NCBI GenBank assembly: GCA_016705125.1
Contig: JADIYW010000013.1
Coordinates: 40,039 to 104,038 of the forward strand
Direction of reading: 5' to 3'
DNA from: Bacteroidota bacterium
Lineage (GTDB): Bacteria > Bacteroidota > Bacteroidia > Chitinophagales > JADIYW01
Length of the DNA: 64,000 nt
The notes beneath the pieces are model-generated. The model was not told the origin of the DNA, ran no database searches, and saw nothing but the letters and a program-made list of their open reading frames with translations. Shown one piece after another: positions 16,857-26,391 of this stretch. The first letter of the stretch is position 1. Every line of letters starts with the position of its first letter. The position numbers and the translations under genes were made by a program.

Positions 16857-18002
16857 CTATAAAAAACCAACACCATCCGATATTTCTACTTCAAAAATAG
16901 CACAAGTATAATGTGTATTTTCTTGATACTTTTTGCTTACATATTGCTTAAATTTTGCAATTGCATTTTTTTCTACTATTGCAATACAACAGCCACCAAA
17001 TCCGGCACCAGTCATTCTAGCTCCAACACATTCTTTCACTTTCATGGCATATTTTACTATTGTATTCAGTTCATGACCCGCTACCTCGTAATCTTCATCC
17101 AATGATTGATGTGAAGCCAATAACAGTTGACCTAATGCTTCTATATTTCCATCAGCCAACGCATTACTTGCCATTTTTACTCGATTATTTTCGGTTAAAA
17201 TATGTTTGGCACGACTGTACAATATATCGTCTTCAATATAAGCCAGAGATAAAGGATTTAGATTTGCCAATTCTTTGGAAGGATCAAAACCATCTAATAA
17301 GGCTAAAATCTTATCACATTCGGCTCTTCTTTCGTTATATTTAGAATCCACTAATGCACGTGGCTTATTACTATTTATTACTAGTAAGGTGAAATTTTTT
17401 AATTCGATTGGTAGGTAATTACTTTGTAAATTGTTACAATCCAACAGCATACCCATTTCCTTTTTTCCATTTGCCACCGCAAATTGATCCATAATACCAC
17501 ACTTTACTTTTGCATATTCATGTTCTACATGCTGTGCATCAAGGGCTAATTCCTTCCTGTTTTTATCATAATATTCATTGGCAAATACATAACCAATTAG
17601 GCATTCAAGTGCAGCAGACGAGGAAAGTCCAGAACCTAATGGCAAATCGCTACAAATAATCATATCTATACCCGAAATATAAAACCCCTTGGAATTCATC
17701 ATTTCAATCATACCCAAAATATAGGTTTTCCAATTCACCTCAACTGGAAATTCAATGGCTTTACCTAAATCAATGACTAATGAATCCTCAAAATCAGCCG
17801 AATAAATCCGAATTATTTTATTTTCATTTTTTTTAAATACTGCAAGAATTCCTTTGTTTATTGCAAATGGCAAAACCAAACCACCGTTATAATCAATATG
17901 TTCGCCTATAAGATTTATTCTTCCAGGTGAAAAGCAATATTCTTCAGCGGTATAACTGAATTGATTAAGAAATATCTCGTTTGCAGATTCTTTACTAAGC
18001 AT
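16857..18002 (-). CDS. galK: galactokinase
   Basis: GalK phosphorylates alpha-D-galactose with ATP, the first committed step of the Leloir pathway. GHMP kinase signatures are present: PGRINLIGEHIDYNGG (galactose-binding), PLGSGLSSSAALECL (ATP loop), and GARMTGAGFGGCCIAI near the C-terminus. Catalytic Asp lies in CGIMDQFA. 381 residues, typical. Its start overlaps the end of galT by eight bases, so the two are coupled. No galE or galM is visible in the window. Confidence 0.97.
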   Translation of the reverse strand: MLSKESANEIFLNQFSYTAEEYCFSPGRINLIGEHIDYNGGLVLPFAINKGILAVFKKNENKIIRIYSADFEDSLVIDLGKAIEFPVEVNWKTYILGMIEMMNSKGFYISGIDMIICSDLPLGSGLSSSAALECLIGYVFANEYYDKNRKELALDAQHVEHEYAKVKCGIMDQFAVANGKKEMGMLLDCNNLQSNYLPIELKNFTLLVINSNKPRALVDSKYNERRAECDKILALLDGFDPSKELANLNPLSLAYIEDDILYSRAKHILTENNRVKMASNALADGNIEALGQLLLASHQSLDEDYEVAGHELNTIVKYAMKVKECVGARMTGAGFGGCCIAIVEKNAIAKFKQYVSKKYQENTHYTCAIFEVEISDGVGFL

Positions 18003-18972
18003 TTTTGTATTTTTTAAGGGCTATTTTTAATTCCAATGCAGTTTCTTCCACATTTCTGGTATTTGCAGCCGCCCAAGCGCCCATTTCTGATGAGGCATAA
18101 TATTTAATGGCATCTGATGATCTGAGTGGCGGATAAAATTCGATATGAAATCTATAATACAAACTACTATTTTCCCATTCTTCTGAATTTACAGGCGCCT
18201 GATGAACACACATCATATATGGAAATGGCTTGTCGTAAAGTGCATCAAACATTCCTACAACATCTTTTAAAATTATGCCGAGTTCTTTTTTTTCATTTTC
18301 AGAAAAATTTGAAAAGTATATAGCATCATTTTTTGCAACTATAAAAACACCATAAGGATAATCGGTAAAAAAAGGCAAAAAAACCAAAAAATTCTTTGTT
18401 TCAAAAATGATTCTTTTATCTACTTTTTGTTCTTCCCAAATTATGGCATCGAATAAATTGGTTTTGTTCTTTTCAAAATAAGACTTTGCTGATTTTAACT
18501 CTACCTCTAATTTTAAAGGAATATACGAATAACCGTAAATTTGACCATGTGGGTGCGGCATCGTTACGCCCACTTCCTTACCCCTATTTTCAAATGGAAA
18601 AACGTATTTTATATTAGGGTCTTTTGATATTTCTGTTGTTCTATCTGCCCATAATTGAATCAATTTATAAATATGATCATCAGATAATTCATATAATTTA
18701 ATGTCATGTTTTGGAGAATATAAAATTACCTCGCAACTGCCATAAGCAGGTTTTTTTTCGAATAATTCGTTTTCTGAAGCTTCGATGGGTTCGGGATGGG
18801 TAGATAAAGCAGGAAAATCATTTGGATAAACCAATACATCAAAATCAGAGGGCACTTTTCCACTTTCGGGGCAAAAAGGGCAGTAATCGGCTGGCATATT
18901 TGGTCGGTTTTGACGATTTCCGGCTACCATTGTCCAAGTTTGTAAAAGTGGATTCCATCTAAGTTCTGGCAT
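17995..18972 (-). CDS. galT: galactose-1-phosphate uridylyltransferase
   Basis: GalT exchanges UDP-glucose and galactose-1-phosphate. The start is ATG 18972, giving MPELRWNPLLQTWTMVAGNRQNRP; an ATG at 19020 would add 16 non-conserved residues and overlap the divergent gene. Visible motifs are CPFCPESGKVP (Zn cysteines), FPFENRGKEVGVTMPHPHGQIYGY (catalytic HPH), and FHIEFYPPLR. Its 3' end overlaps galK by eight bases, so it is the first gene of the gal operon. A TTG and TATTTTTA pair with about 18-base spacing upstream may be the promoter. Confidence 0.96.
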   Translation of the reverse strand: MPELRWNPLLQTWTMVAGNRQNRPNMPADYCPFCPESGKVPSDFDVLVYPNDFPALSTHPEPIEASENELFEKKPAYGSCEVILYSPKHDIKLYELSDDHIYKLIQLWADRTTEISKDPNIKYVFPFENRGKEVGVTMPHPHGQIYGYSYIPLKLEVELKSAKSYFEKNKTNLFDAIIWEEQKVDKRIIFETKNFLVFLPFFTDYPYGVFIVAKNDAIYFSNFSENEKKELGIILKDVVGMFDALYDKPFPYMMCVHQAPVNSEEWENSSLYYRFHIEFYPPLRSSDAIKYYASSEMGAWAAANTRNVEETALELKIALKKYKNA

Positions 18973-19019
18973 TATTAAAATAATTTGGAGGTAAAAATAA
19001 AAATCCTTTACTTTATACA

Positions 19020-19535
19020 ATGAAAAATAAGTATCAAATTGAATTAGAAAACAAGGTAATTAAAGAAAATGATGTTTTTGTTGCAGAAACAGCGGTTGTC
19101 TTGGGCAATGTTTTGTTGAAAAATACTTCTTCGATATGGTTTGGAGCCGTTTTGAGGGCCGACTTTGACAAAATTACCATTGGCGAACGAACAAATGTTC
19201 AAGAAGGCGTTATTATGCATGTTGACCATGGTTCACCAATTGAAATTGGAGATGACTGTGTAATTGGCCATGGAGCAATTGTACATGGAGCAAAAATTGG
19301 AAATAACACCTTAGTGGGCATGAGGGCAACTATTTTAAACGGTGCCAAAGTTGGAAATTGTTGCATTATTGGAGCACATGCCTTGGTTACCGAAAATATG
19401 GTTGTGCCTGACTTTTCAATGGTTTTGGGTACGCCCGGTAAGGTTGTGAAACAATTGCCTCCATCGGTTAAGGATGGTATTATGCTTGGCGTAATGGAAT
19501 ATGTAAATGAAGGAATGAAATATTTGAAAGGATAA
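19020..19535 (+). CDS. gamma-carbonic anhydrase family hexapeptide protein
   Basis: A 171-residue left-handed beta-helix protein of the PaaY/YrdA/gamma-carbonic anhydrase group. Hexapeptide repeats run from about residue 25 to 150. The metal-binding histidines are seen in IMHVDHGSP and GHGAIVHGA, and RADFDKITIG carries the conserved Arg and Asp. The family includes true carbonic anhydrases and acyl-CoA-related enzymes; activity here is not certain. It is divergent from galT with a 47-base gap and probably co-transcribed with the GT9 gene 13 bases downstream. Confidence 0.92.
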   Translation: MKNKYQIELENKVIKENDVFVAETAVVLGNVLLKNTSSIWFGAVLRADFDKITIGERTNVQEGVIMHVDHGSPIEIGDDCVIGHGAIVHGAKIGNNTLVGMRATILNGAKVGNCCIIGAHALVTENMVVPDFSMVLGTPGKVVKQLPPSVKDGIMLGVMEYVNEGMKYLKG

Positions 19536-19548
19536 ATTTGAAAATATT

Positions 19549-20529
19549 TTGAATATCACTCCTAAAAAAATTCTAATTATTAGATTTAGTTCTATTGGCG
19601 ACATTGTGCTTTGCTCGCCAATTGTGCGGTGTTTAAAACAAAAATTCCCTTCAGCTGAATTATGTTTTCTAACAAAGGAAATGTATAAAGATTTAGTCAT
19701 TCATAATCAAAATCTTACCAAAGTTTTTGAATTGAATGAAGAAATATACGAAACAATTGCTCAGTTAAAATTAGCACAGTTTGATCTAGTAATTGATTTG
19801 CATAATAGTATAAGATCTCGATTTATTTGTGCAAATTTAGGCATCGAATCAGTGCATTATCAAAAAGGTAATTTGCATAAATTCTCTTTAATTTATCTTA
19901 AAAAAAGTCCGTTTGCAAGCTTTCATGTTGTAGATAGATACTTTGAAGCTTTAGATGAATTGGGCGTTCAAAATGATGGAAATGGACTTGATTTTTTTAT
20001 AGATAAAAGTAATGAACAAAAATTAAAGTCTCAATTCGATGCATTAAATAAGCATTTTGCGGTTCTAGTTTTGGGTGCCAATTATTTTACTAAAATGATT
20101 CCAAAAAACAAGTTGGAAGAAATAATTAAACGAATTTCTGTACCTATTGTTTTGTTAGGTGGCAAATCGGAAATCACCTTAGCTAATGAATTGAGTCTAA
20201 AATATTTAAAAATTAGCAATCAAGTAGGGAAAACGGATTTATTAGAATCTGCTTTTTGGATAAAAAATGCCCAATTTATTGTAACGCCTGATACCGGAAT
20301 GATGCATATTGCCGCTGCTTTTAAAAAGAAAATATATGTTGTTTGGGGATCAACTGTTCCAGAATTTGGTTTTTGGCCTTATTATGGAAAAAATTATGAA
20401 AATAAGTCGATTAATTTTTTCGTACCACAACTATCCTGTAGGCCATGCAATAGAATGGGTAGTGCGGCTTGTCCTAAAGGTCATTTTAAATGCATGAATG
20501 ATCAGGATTTTAGCAATCTTATTCTATGA
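19549..20529 (+). CDS. glycosyltransferase family 9 (heptosyltransferase-like)
   Basis: A 326-residue GT-B enzyme. The start ILIIRFSSIGDIVLCSPIVR is the GT9 signature. The C-terminal half has VLLGGKSEITLANEL and TPDTGMMHIAAAFKKKIYVVWGST, the nucleotide-sugar binding region, then a cysteine-rich end LSCRPCNRMGSAACPKGHFKC. GT9 members add ADP-heptose or related sugars to LPS core at the inner membrane. The start is TTG 19549, the only one in frame before the conserved N-terminus. Confidence 0.92.
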   Translation: MNITPKKILIIRFSSIGDIVLCSPIVRCLKQKFPSAELCFLTKEMYKDLVIHNQNLTKVFELNEEIYETIAQLKLAQFDLVIDLHNSIRSRFICANLGIESVHYQKGNLHKFSLIYLKKSPFASFHVVDRYFEALDELGVQNDGNGLDFFIDKSNEQKLKSQFDALNKHFAVLVLGANYFTKMIPKNKLEEIIKRISVPIVLLGGKSEITLANELSLKYLKISNQVGKTDLLESAFWIKNAQFIVTPDTGMMHIAAAFKKKIYVVWGSTVPEFGFWPYYGKNYENKSINFFVPQLSCRPCNRMGSAACPKGHFKCMNDQDFSNLIL

Positions 20530-20567
20530 AATTCTTTTGCAATAAAGTTAAAAATAATTATTAAATA

Positions 20568-21650
20568 CTACCAGTTTTCGGTTATATTTTCTAAAATATT
20601 TTGATGCGCTTTTTCTACTTTTCCGCGTGATTCATTTTTATCCAAATCGGTTTTAATATCTATTTCCTCGATATAATTTAGAACTATAATTTTCTTATTG
20701 GTCAAAAGATTTCGTTCAGCCATTTTTTCCAAATTGTCCATCTCTATGCTATGTTCTATTTCTTTTAAATAGTCGTCATAAGGCCCTTTTTGCGACATTA
20801 GTTTGGTAAAAATCGGAGCAGTTTCGATACACATAAATAGTAGCATTATAAAAATAGAAGCTGTTTTTGGTAATTTTCCAAGGGCATCTAGTCGTGCCAT
20901 CAAGCCATCATATTCATTTATATTATTTTGTTCCTGCGCTTTTTGAGTGGTTTTGAGTGAGTCTAAAAATTTTATTTTGGATTGTAAATCAGTAATTAAT
21001 GCTGCATTATTAATTTTTAATTCATTCAATTCTAATTCAGCTTTCTCGAATTGTTCTCTTTTTTCTTTATATACAGGCCCTTTTCCTATTTTATTGGTAA
21101 TACTTCTCCCCTCTGCTTCAGTGATAATGGTGCCATAAAGTGTATCTCTACTCGCTGTTTTCTGGTTGACTTCATCTTTTAGCAATTCCACTTCGTTTTT
21201 TAGGGAATCAATTTCTGTAAATTTTTTGTCTGTAAGTTTAAATTGTTCAAGTGCCAATTCTCCTTTTTTCTTATCCAAACTTTGATTTATTTCTTTTTCA
21301 AATACTTTTAATTCTATTGGTTTTGAAATAACAATGGCGATAATTAATGCTAAAATTATTCGAGGTAAAGCCTGTTTTAATTCACTCCAAAAACTCCCAT
21401 TTTTTTTCATTGATGAAACGATAAAACGGTCGAGATTAAATATACACAAACCCCAAACCACACCAAAAATTAGCGAAGGAATCCATTGTTCAAAAACAGT
21501 GAATAATGCATAACCACCAGAAATGGAGGCAAGTAAGGCTGTAAAAAATACAGTTGCGCCAATACCTACAAATTTCGTTTGTTCACTTTCCGGACAAGTG
21601 TCTAAAATTTGCCTGTTAGCACCTGAACAAAACCAAAAGAATTTCTTCAT
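20568..21650 (-). CDS. DUF4407 domain membrane protein
   Basis: A 360-residue protein from ATG 21650 (MKKFFWFCSGANRQILDTCP, the family's usual N-terminus; an upstream ATG at 21737 adds 29 unlikely residues). It has three or four membrane segments: about 30-55, 60-75, 95-112 and one near residue 270. A long coiled coil between about 120 and 255 separates them. IFNLDRFIVSS and the coiled-coil layout match DUF4407, of unknown function. It converges on the GT9 gene and is divergent from the MFS gene at 21836. Confidence 0.85.
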   Translation of the reverse strand: MKKFFWFCSGANRQILDTCPESEQTKFVGIGATVFFTALLASISGGYALFTVFEQWIPSLIFGVVWGLCIFNLDRFIVSSMKKNGSFWSELKQALPRIILALIIAIVISKPIELKVFEKEINQSLDKKKGELALEQFKLTDKKFTEIDSLKNEVELLKDEVNQKTASRDTLYGTIITEAEGRSITNKIGKGPVYKEKREQFEKAELELNELKINNAALITDLQSKIKFLDSLKTTQKAQEQNNINEYDGLMARLDALGKLPKTASIFIMLLFMCIETAPIFTKLMSQKGPYDDYLKEIEHSIEMDNLEKMAERNLLTNKKIIVLNYIEEIDIKTDLDKNESRGKVEKAHQNILENITENW

Positions 21651-21835
21651 AACTTTTATTTGCCATTTGATATCACAAAAAACGAAATAGTAACCTCTAA
21701 AATTAGAAAGGAAGCTATTATTAATATATTTTAACAAAGAATGATCGTTGTATTTGGTTTTAAAATAAATTGTTATGTTTTTTACCTTTTTTTCTCTTAT
21801 TTAAAATAAATCGTATTTTGTAAAAAATAGCTCAT

Positions 21836-23068
21836 TTGTTTTCTAAAATAACTAAATATTATCTTGATTCCTATAAGGGTTTGAGCCCCGAAATATGGTG
21901 GCTGTCGTTTGTTAATTTGATTAACAGATGTGGTACAATGGTATTGGCATTTCTTATTTTATACCTTATAAATGAGAAAGGAATGAGTCTTTCCAAAGCT
22001 GGATTAATTTTTAGTTTTTATGGTATTGGCGCTATTTTGGGTAGTCTTATAGGAGGAAAATTGACAGATTTAATTGGTTTTTATATCGTTCAAATTAGCA
22101 CCCTAATTTTTGGTGGACTAATGTTTATTGTATTGGGTTTTCTTAATTCCTATTTAAGTATTGCCATATTTGTATTTGTTTTGGGTTGTGTAAATGAGGC
22201 ATTTAGACCTGCTAATTCAGCAGCTATGGCTGCCTATAGTACTGCCGAAAATAGAACGCGTTCTTTTTCGCTTATGCGACTTTCATTCAATTTGGGATGG
22301 GCTTTAGGCGGCGGATTGGGTGGGATTATTGCTGCCTATTCTTACCATTTGCTTTTTTGGATTGATGGACTAACAAATATTTTGGCCGCTTTAATGCTTT
22401 TGGTCGTTTTGCCATATAGGAAATATAAGGAAATTCAATTGAATCAAAAGAAAATTGAAAAAACGAATGAAAAATCCTCTCCACTAAAAGACAAGACCTT
22501 TATAAAATTAGTTTTGATTACAATATTATATACTTCTTGTTTCTTTCAAATGTTTACAAATTTAACAGCATATTTCAAGTCAGAATTAAAATTTACAGAG
22601 CAATTTATTGGTTTATTACTTGCATGGAATGGAATAATGATTGTGGTATTTGAAATGGTTTTAATCTTTTGGATTGAACGACATTGGACGATGAAAAAGG
22701 CAATATTAGTAGGTTTGTTTTTTCATATAATTGCCTATTTATTATTAGTGGTTTTTCCTGTAGGTAAATGGATGGCATTTCATGTTATCACTTTGATTAC
22801 CCTGAGTGAAATGTTTGCATTCGCCATGTTAATGACCTTTTGGATGAAGCGAACTACCGATTCTAATCGTGGTCAGTACGCAGGTATTTGGACTATGTCA
22901 TGGGCGGTTTCTCAAAGTATTGGGCCAGCAACTGGAGCTTTTGTTGGTGAAAAATTTGGATTTAACTACCTTTGGTTAGGTGTTTCTATCCTCTGTTCCA
23001 TTGCATTTTTTTTGTATGTTAAATTGTTTAATTCGCTAAGAGAAAAAAACAGAACTACTTTATCATAG
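21836..23068 (+). CDS. MFS transporter
   Basis: A 410-residue protein with twelve membrane segments. GGKLTDLIGFYIVQI is the helix 2-3 loop; FRPANSAAMAAYSTAENRTRSFSLMRLSFNLGWALGGGLGG lies across helices 4-5, as in the drug:H+ antiporter-like and YcfS/TetA-related families. Substrate is unknown. It starts with TTG, since no ATG precedes the first helix. The end overlaps the convergent DoxX gene by 14 bases. Confidence 0.88.
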   Translation: MFSKITKYYLDSYKGLSPEIWWLSFVNLINRCGTMVLAFLILYLINEKGMSLSKAGLIFSFYGIGAILGSLIGGKLTDLIGFYIVQISTLIFGGLMFIVLGFLNSYLSIAIFVFVLGCVNEAFRPANSAAMAAYSTAENRTRSFSLMRLSFNLGWALGGGLGGIIAAYSYHLLFWIDGLTNILAALMLLVVLPYRKYKEIQLNQKKIEKTNEKSSPLKDKTFIKLVLITILYTSCFFQMFTNLTAYFKSELKFTEQFIGLLLAWNGIMIVVFEMVLIFWIERHWTMKKAILVGLFFHIIAYLLLVVFPVGKWMAFHVITLITLSEMFAFAMLMTFWMKRTTDSNRGQYAGIWTMSWAVSQSIGPATGAFVGEKFGFNYLWLGVSILCSIAFFLYVKLFNSLREKNRTTLS

Positions 23069-23444
23069 GTAAATATTTAGACCTGTTTTCATAAATTATC
23101 CAAGCTAAAATAGAACCAAATACAATTGCTATTGGCAATCCACTGCTATCCTGTACTATATTGGTTAAAAAAATGCCAACCATAATGGGGAAAATAATTA
23201 TTGCACCAAGTGCTCTAGTTTTTGGAATGATTATAAACAAACCGCCTATTATTTCCGCTACACCCACAAGTGGCATCAACCAACCAATTTCATTAAATGC
23301 TTCCATTGCTTTTAACATTTTTTCAGGCATGTTTTCCGGCATTGGCATAAATTTAAAAAATTTATCCAAGCCAGCATTTATAAACATTATTCCAAATAAT
23401 AGAGAAAACACAAAAAACACTTTTGATTTTATAGAATTATTCAT
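23055..23444 (-). CDS. DoxX family membrane protein
   Basis: A 129-residue protein with four membrane segments. FGIMFINAGLDKFFKFMP and GWLMPLVGVAEIIGGLFIIIPKTRALGAIII are DoxX-type signatures. Family members are linked to quinone-dependent sulfur oxidation or oxidative stress, but for most the role is unknown. It lies at the end of a run of minus-strand genes and overlaps the convergent MFS gene by 14 bases. Confidence 0.85.
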   Translation of the reverse strand: MNNSIKSKVFFVFSLLFGIMFINAGLDKFFKFMPMPENMPEKMLKAMEAFNEIGWLMPLVGVAEIIGGLFIIIPKTRALGAIIIFPIMVGIFLTNIVQDSSGLPIAIVFGSILAWIIYENRSKYLPMIK

Positions 23445-23532
23445 TTTATTTATTTTAGTTTTAATAAATAAGGATACAACATCAAAGATATATAAAATAA
23501 AGCCTTTAGTTCCGTTTTTTTGAAATGCAATT

Positions 23533-24240
23533 TTAGCATTTCACCGTTTTTTTCTTCTTTCCTAATGCTCCTCTTTGTCTAATTTTTTCTATATATTCAG
23601 GAATATAGGGCGTTTTACAGGCTGTTTCACCCATGTCGACGGAAACCATTCCTATTTTTTTTCCCTTTTCGATTGCAAAATCTGTCAGTTCTAATATACT
23701 TCCTCCGGCTGCTATTACAAAACCATTCATGGTTTGTTTTACTCGATTTTGTGCCTGATGTATTTCCTTTTCTACTGTTTCAATTAGTGATTTTATTTCT
23801 GCAATATTTAATTGTTCATCGGGTAAAAGGGTTACTAAATTGGCATAAGTTGCCCAACCTGCAGATGCAATATTTTCCTCACTCGATTTTATCCATTCTA
23901 ACGCCATTTCATGACCAAAATTACTCTCTGCTGCTACCCAAGCAACCGTAAATTCGCTGATCATGTACCAATAAGCATTCTTCACCCAATGATTTAGGTT
24001 TTCTTTAGTCATTTTTTTATCATCAGCAATCAAACCAGCCAAATACATGGCATCTGTATTTCCAGTATCATATAACTCGAGTGAAAGGGCATAATTCTTT
24101 TTTATTTTTTTCTGAATTTTCTTTAAATCTGCTACTTTTACACCATAAAATGGTTCTTTTGCGCCATGTTTAAAGAAAACTTTTTTAATAGAATCACTTC
24201 CATATAACTTTAGTTCGTCAAGTATTTCTTTTGTAGTCAT
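23533..24240 (-). CDS. DNA alkylation repair protein (AlkD-like)
   Basis: A 235-residue all-helical protein of the AlkC/AlkD HEAT-repeat family. FGVK-type motif FYGVKVADLKKIQK, LYDTGNTDAMYLAGLIAD and WYMISEFTVAWVAAES are clear. A basic tail GALGKKKKTVKC ends it. AlkD-like glycosylases excise bulky or positively charged alkylated bases without flipping the base. This subgroup (VSVDMGETACKTPYIPEYI at the C-end) is common in Bacteroidota. It starts two bases after the stop of the preceding gene (24243), so the two are coupled. Confidence 0.85.
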   Translation of the reverse strand: MTTKEILDELKLYGSDSIKKVFFKHGAKEPFYGVKVADLKKIQKKIKKNYALSLELYDTGNTDAMYLAGLIADDKKMTKENLNHWVKNAYWYMISEFTVAWVAAESNFGHEMALEWIKSSEENIASAGWATYANLVTLLPDEQLNIAEIKSLIETVEKEIHQAQNRVKQTMNGFVIAAGGSILELTDFAIEKGKKIGMVSVDMGETACKTPYIPEYIEKIRQRGALGKKKKTVKC

Positions 24241-24242
24241 TT

Positions 24243-24941
24243 TTACATTTTATATTTTGAAAATCTATTTTCTAGGGTTTCAAATTCTATTAATTGCATA
24301 TTCCAATGAGAATCAATAGAATCTTTAGTAAATAAATCTATTTCTTTTATTAATGGTGGTTCATTGATCTTTAATTTTTTACACATTAGTTTAATTGGAA
24401 ATGCATAATAACTAATATTGTTTAATTCATTTCTTTCCAACTGTTCCTTCGCCTTCATTAGATACCAATCTAAAATATCATTTTCATTGTTGATAATCGA
24501 TTGTAAGGGAAGCAAATCATCGATAACAATTTTAAGTGCAATATTCGCTGTATTTCTGATTTTTTCAATTGGGTATTTTTCTTCAAAAGGCATAGCCGAC
24601 ATTTCTTTAAACCGCATTAGATTGGCAAGTTCTATTAATTTTTTGCTATACATTTGCGGAATAAAATTATTAGAAGTAATTGGATTTTCTTGCCAAATAC
24701 AGGCCTCAAAACCAATATTTGTTAATGCTCTAGCTGCTTTCAAAATTTTAGGAATATGTACTTTGCTACTTACATTATTTAAATAAGTCGTTCCTCCTCG
24801 CCCATCCCATGAAAACATAATGGAAAAGAATAAATCGCCCTTTGTTTTTTCAAAACAGCTTTTTGATTTTTTTAATTGAAATCCAAATTCCTCCATTTTT
24901 GGAGTTATTAGTTCAAAAAAAATATCTTTTGCTTGGCTCAT
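24243..24941 (-). CDS. hypothetical protein, DUF4304-like N-terminus
   Basis: A 232-residue soluble protein. The N-terminal half, FFELITPKMEEFGFQLKKSKSCFEK followed by FFSIMFSW, resembles DUF4304-type domains (a helix and an antiparallel sheet). The rest is helical and I do not recognise it. It is encoded two bases upstream of the AlkD-like gene and 19 bases after the end of the conserved gene at 24961-25368. All genes from 26391 down to 23055 point the same way. Confidence 0.65.
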   Translation of the reverse strand: MSQAKDIFFELITPKMEEFGFQLKKSKSCFEKTKGDLFFSIMFSWDGRGGTTYLNNVSSKVHIPKILKAARALTNIGFEACIWQENPITSNNFIPQMYSKKLIELANLMRFKEMSAMPFEEKYPIEKIRNTANIALKIVIDDLLPLQSIINNENDILDWYLMKAKEQLERNELNNISYYAFPIKLMCKKLKINEPPLIKEIDLFTKDSIDSHWNMQLIEFETLENRFSKYKM

Positions 24942-24960
24942 TTTTTAAAATAAAAGATAA

Positions 24961-25368
24961 TTACAAAGCTTTCATTTTATTTCCTCTTGCATCGTGTGTT
25001 ACTTCAGCCAAACCGAGCGCCTCCATCAATGGCGGAATATACATGCCAAAGCGACCTCGAAAACCTTTTTTGAGCCCGTACCAGCCTCCAATTGGATTTG
25101 TTTCCGAACGACCCCAAGCTTCAACTGTCCCCTCTTTTGCAGGTTTTTGTTCATCGGCACTTCCCAATTCTATCCAATCACCATGGTCTTTTAGCATTTT
25201 ATGTAAATCTTCTAAACAATTTATATTGTAATGTAAAACAGTTTTTCCAACCGTGCAAACCAAAATATCTTTTCCATCTTTTTGGTCTACATGCATAGTG
25301 TATTCACTCGATAAAGGCGGTGTTTTTAGGGTTAATGGTTTTTCCTTAGTGCCAAAATTGTATGCCAT
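24961..25368 (-). CDS. conserved hypothetical protein (DUF6855-like)
   Basis: A 135-residue soluble protein with a compact, well conserved look: TPPLSSEYTMHVD, LVCTVGKTVLHYNINCLEDLHKML, DHGDWIELGSADEQ and NPIGGWYGLKKGFRGRFGMYIPPL. I recall this pattern as a small family (DUF6855) without known function. It lies in a minus-strand run between the SRPBCC gene and the DUF4304-like gene, with short gaps on both sides. Confidence 0.72.
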   Translation of the reverse strand: MAYNFGTKEKPLTLKTPPLSSEYTMHVDQKDGKDILVCTVGKTVLHYNINCLEDLHKMLKDHGDWIELGSADEQKPAKEGTVEAWGRSETNPIGGWYGLKKGFRGRFGMYIPPLMEALGLAEVTHDARGNKMKAL

Positions 25369-25396
25369 ATTTTAAAATTTATTAAATGAAATTTTT

Positions 25397-25810
25397 TTAA
25401 TTTGTTTCTGTATATAATTTGAAATTGTTTAGGATTGCTTGCCAACCATCTTTTTGCATTTCAATTGGATTTTCATTTTCAGCATCGAAATCTATAATTA
25501 TTTCTGTTTTGTTGTTTACTGTATTAAACATAACTGTTGCTTTTCTTCCACCAAATTCGTAACTAAACTGCTGTTCAATAATTATTTCGGTGTAAATAGC
25601 AACAAAATCAAAACCAAAACTTCCATCTTTTGCTTCCATTCTCGCACTGTATTTTCCGCCTACTTGCATATCATTTTGTGCAGTTGGGCAATGCCAGCTT
25701 GGGTCAGCAAAATTCCATTTTGTTATGTGTTCGGGTTTTGTGTAGTAGTTCCAAACTTTTTGTCTGTCTGCATTAATGGTGGCTTTAACTCTAATTTTTT
25801 CTGTATTCAT
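25397..25810 (-). CDS. SRPBCC/AHSA1 family protein
   Basis: A 137-residue START-like fold protein. IRVKATINADRQKVWNYYTKPEHITKWNFADPSWHCP is the N-terminal strand-helix signature of the AHSA1 group, with the conserved KVW and W residues. The C-end GWQAILNNFKLYTE is the long closing helix. The hydrophobic cavity of this fold binds lipids or other ligands, but no ligand is known here. Co-directional with the DUF6855-like and AlkD-like genes. Confidence 0.88.
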   Translation of the reverse strand: MNTEKIRVKATINADRQKVWNYYTKPEHITKWNFADPSWHCPTAQNDMQVGGKYSARMEAKDGSFGFDFVAIYTEIIIEQQFSYEFGGRKATVMFNTVNNKTEIIIDFDAENENPIEMQKDGWQAILNNFKLYTETN

Positions 25811-25905
25811 TTTTGATTGTTTTTTTTTAAAATTAAAAATTATTTTTCATTTTGAAATGAAATTTTCAATTTTATCTTTCCATTTTATAAAGTAAAGCCA
25901 ATAAA

Positions 25906-26391
25906 TTATTCTAATAATTGAGAAATTTCATCGTCCCACTTAAAATTATTAAAATACCATTTATTATCCAAACCATTGTAAAAGGTATAGCGTAGTTTTA
26001 TGGCATGATACTCAAATTTTATTACGAAGGTTAACCTGAACAATAAACTATCTAAATATTCACTTTTAACTAAACTATTGCTAATTGTATTTCCAAATCT
26101 TCCATTTAATATATTAAGTTGTTTAATAGTCTTTTCTTCTAGATAGTCTATTTCGTCACTTGGAAGAATCCAAATTTCTTTTAATTTTTCAAAAAAAACA
26201 GAAATTTCATCATTCATAAATAATGTAGTTAAGGACTGACACTCACTTAAAATATCGGAGGTATCTTCAAACCCTGTTGTTTGTATGCTTAAAATTAAAT
26301 GATCTTCTGGAGGGAAATATTTAACTTGTCCTTGAATAACTAAATAATTCGAGGAAAACACCAACAACATTAGCATGCTTTTTAATTTCAT
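25906..26391 (-). CDS. hypothetical secreted protein
   Basis: A 161-residue protein with a signal peptide (MKLKSMLMLLVFSSNYLVIQGQ) and a soluble remainder with no recognised motif; the C-terminal part contains VIKFEYHAIKLRYTFYNGLDNKWYFNNFKW, which looks like a beta-hairpin of a small globular domain. Divergent from the MutS homologue. Family not recognised. Confidence 0.6.
   Translation of the reverse strand: MKLKSMLMLLVFSSNYLVIQGQVKYFPPEDHLILSIQTTGFEDTSDILSECQSLTTLFMNDEISVFFEKLKEIWILPSDEIDYLEEKTIKQLNILNGRFGNTISNSLVKSEYLDSLLFRLTFVIKFEYHAIKLRYTFYNGLDNKWYFNNFKWDDEISQLLE

Noticed and set aside
16911..17344. Plus-strand open frames over galK
   Set aside because: Antisense shadows; galK motifs on the minus strand are complete.
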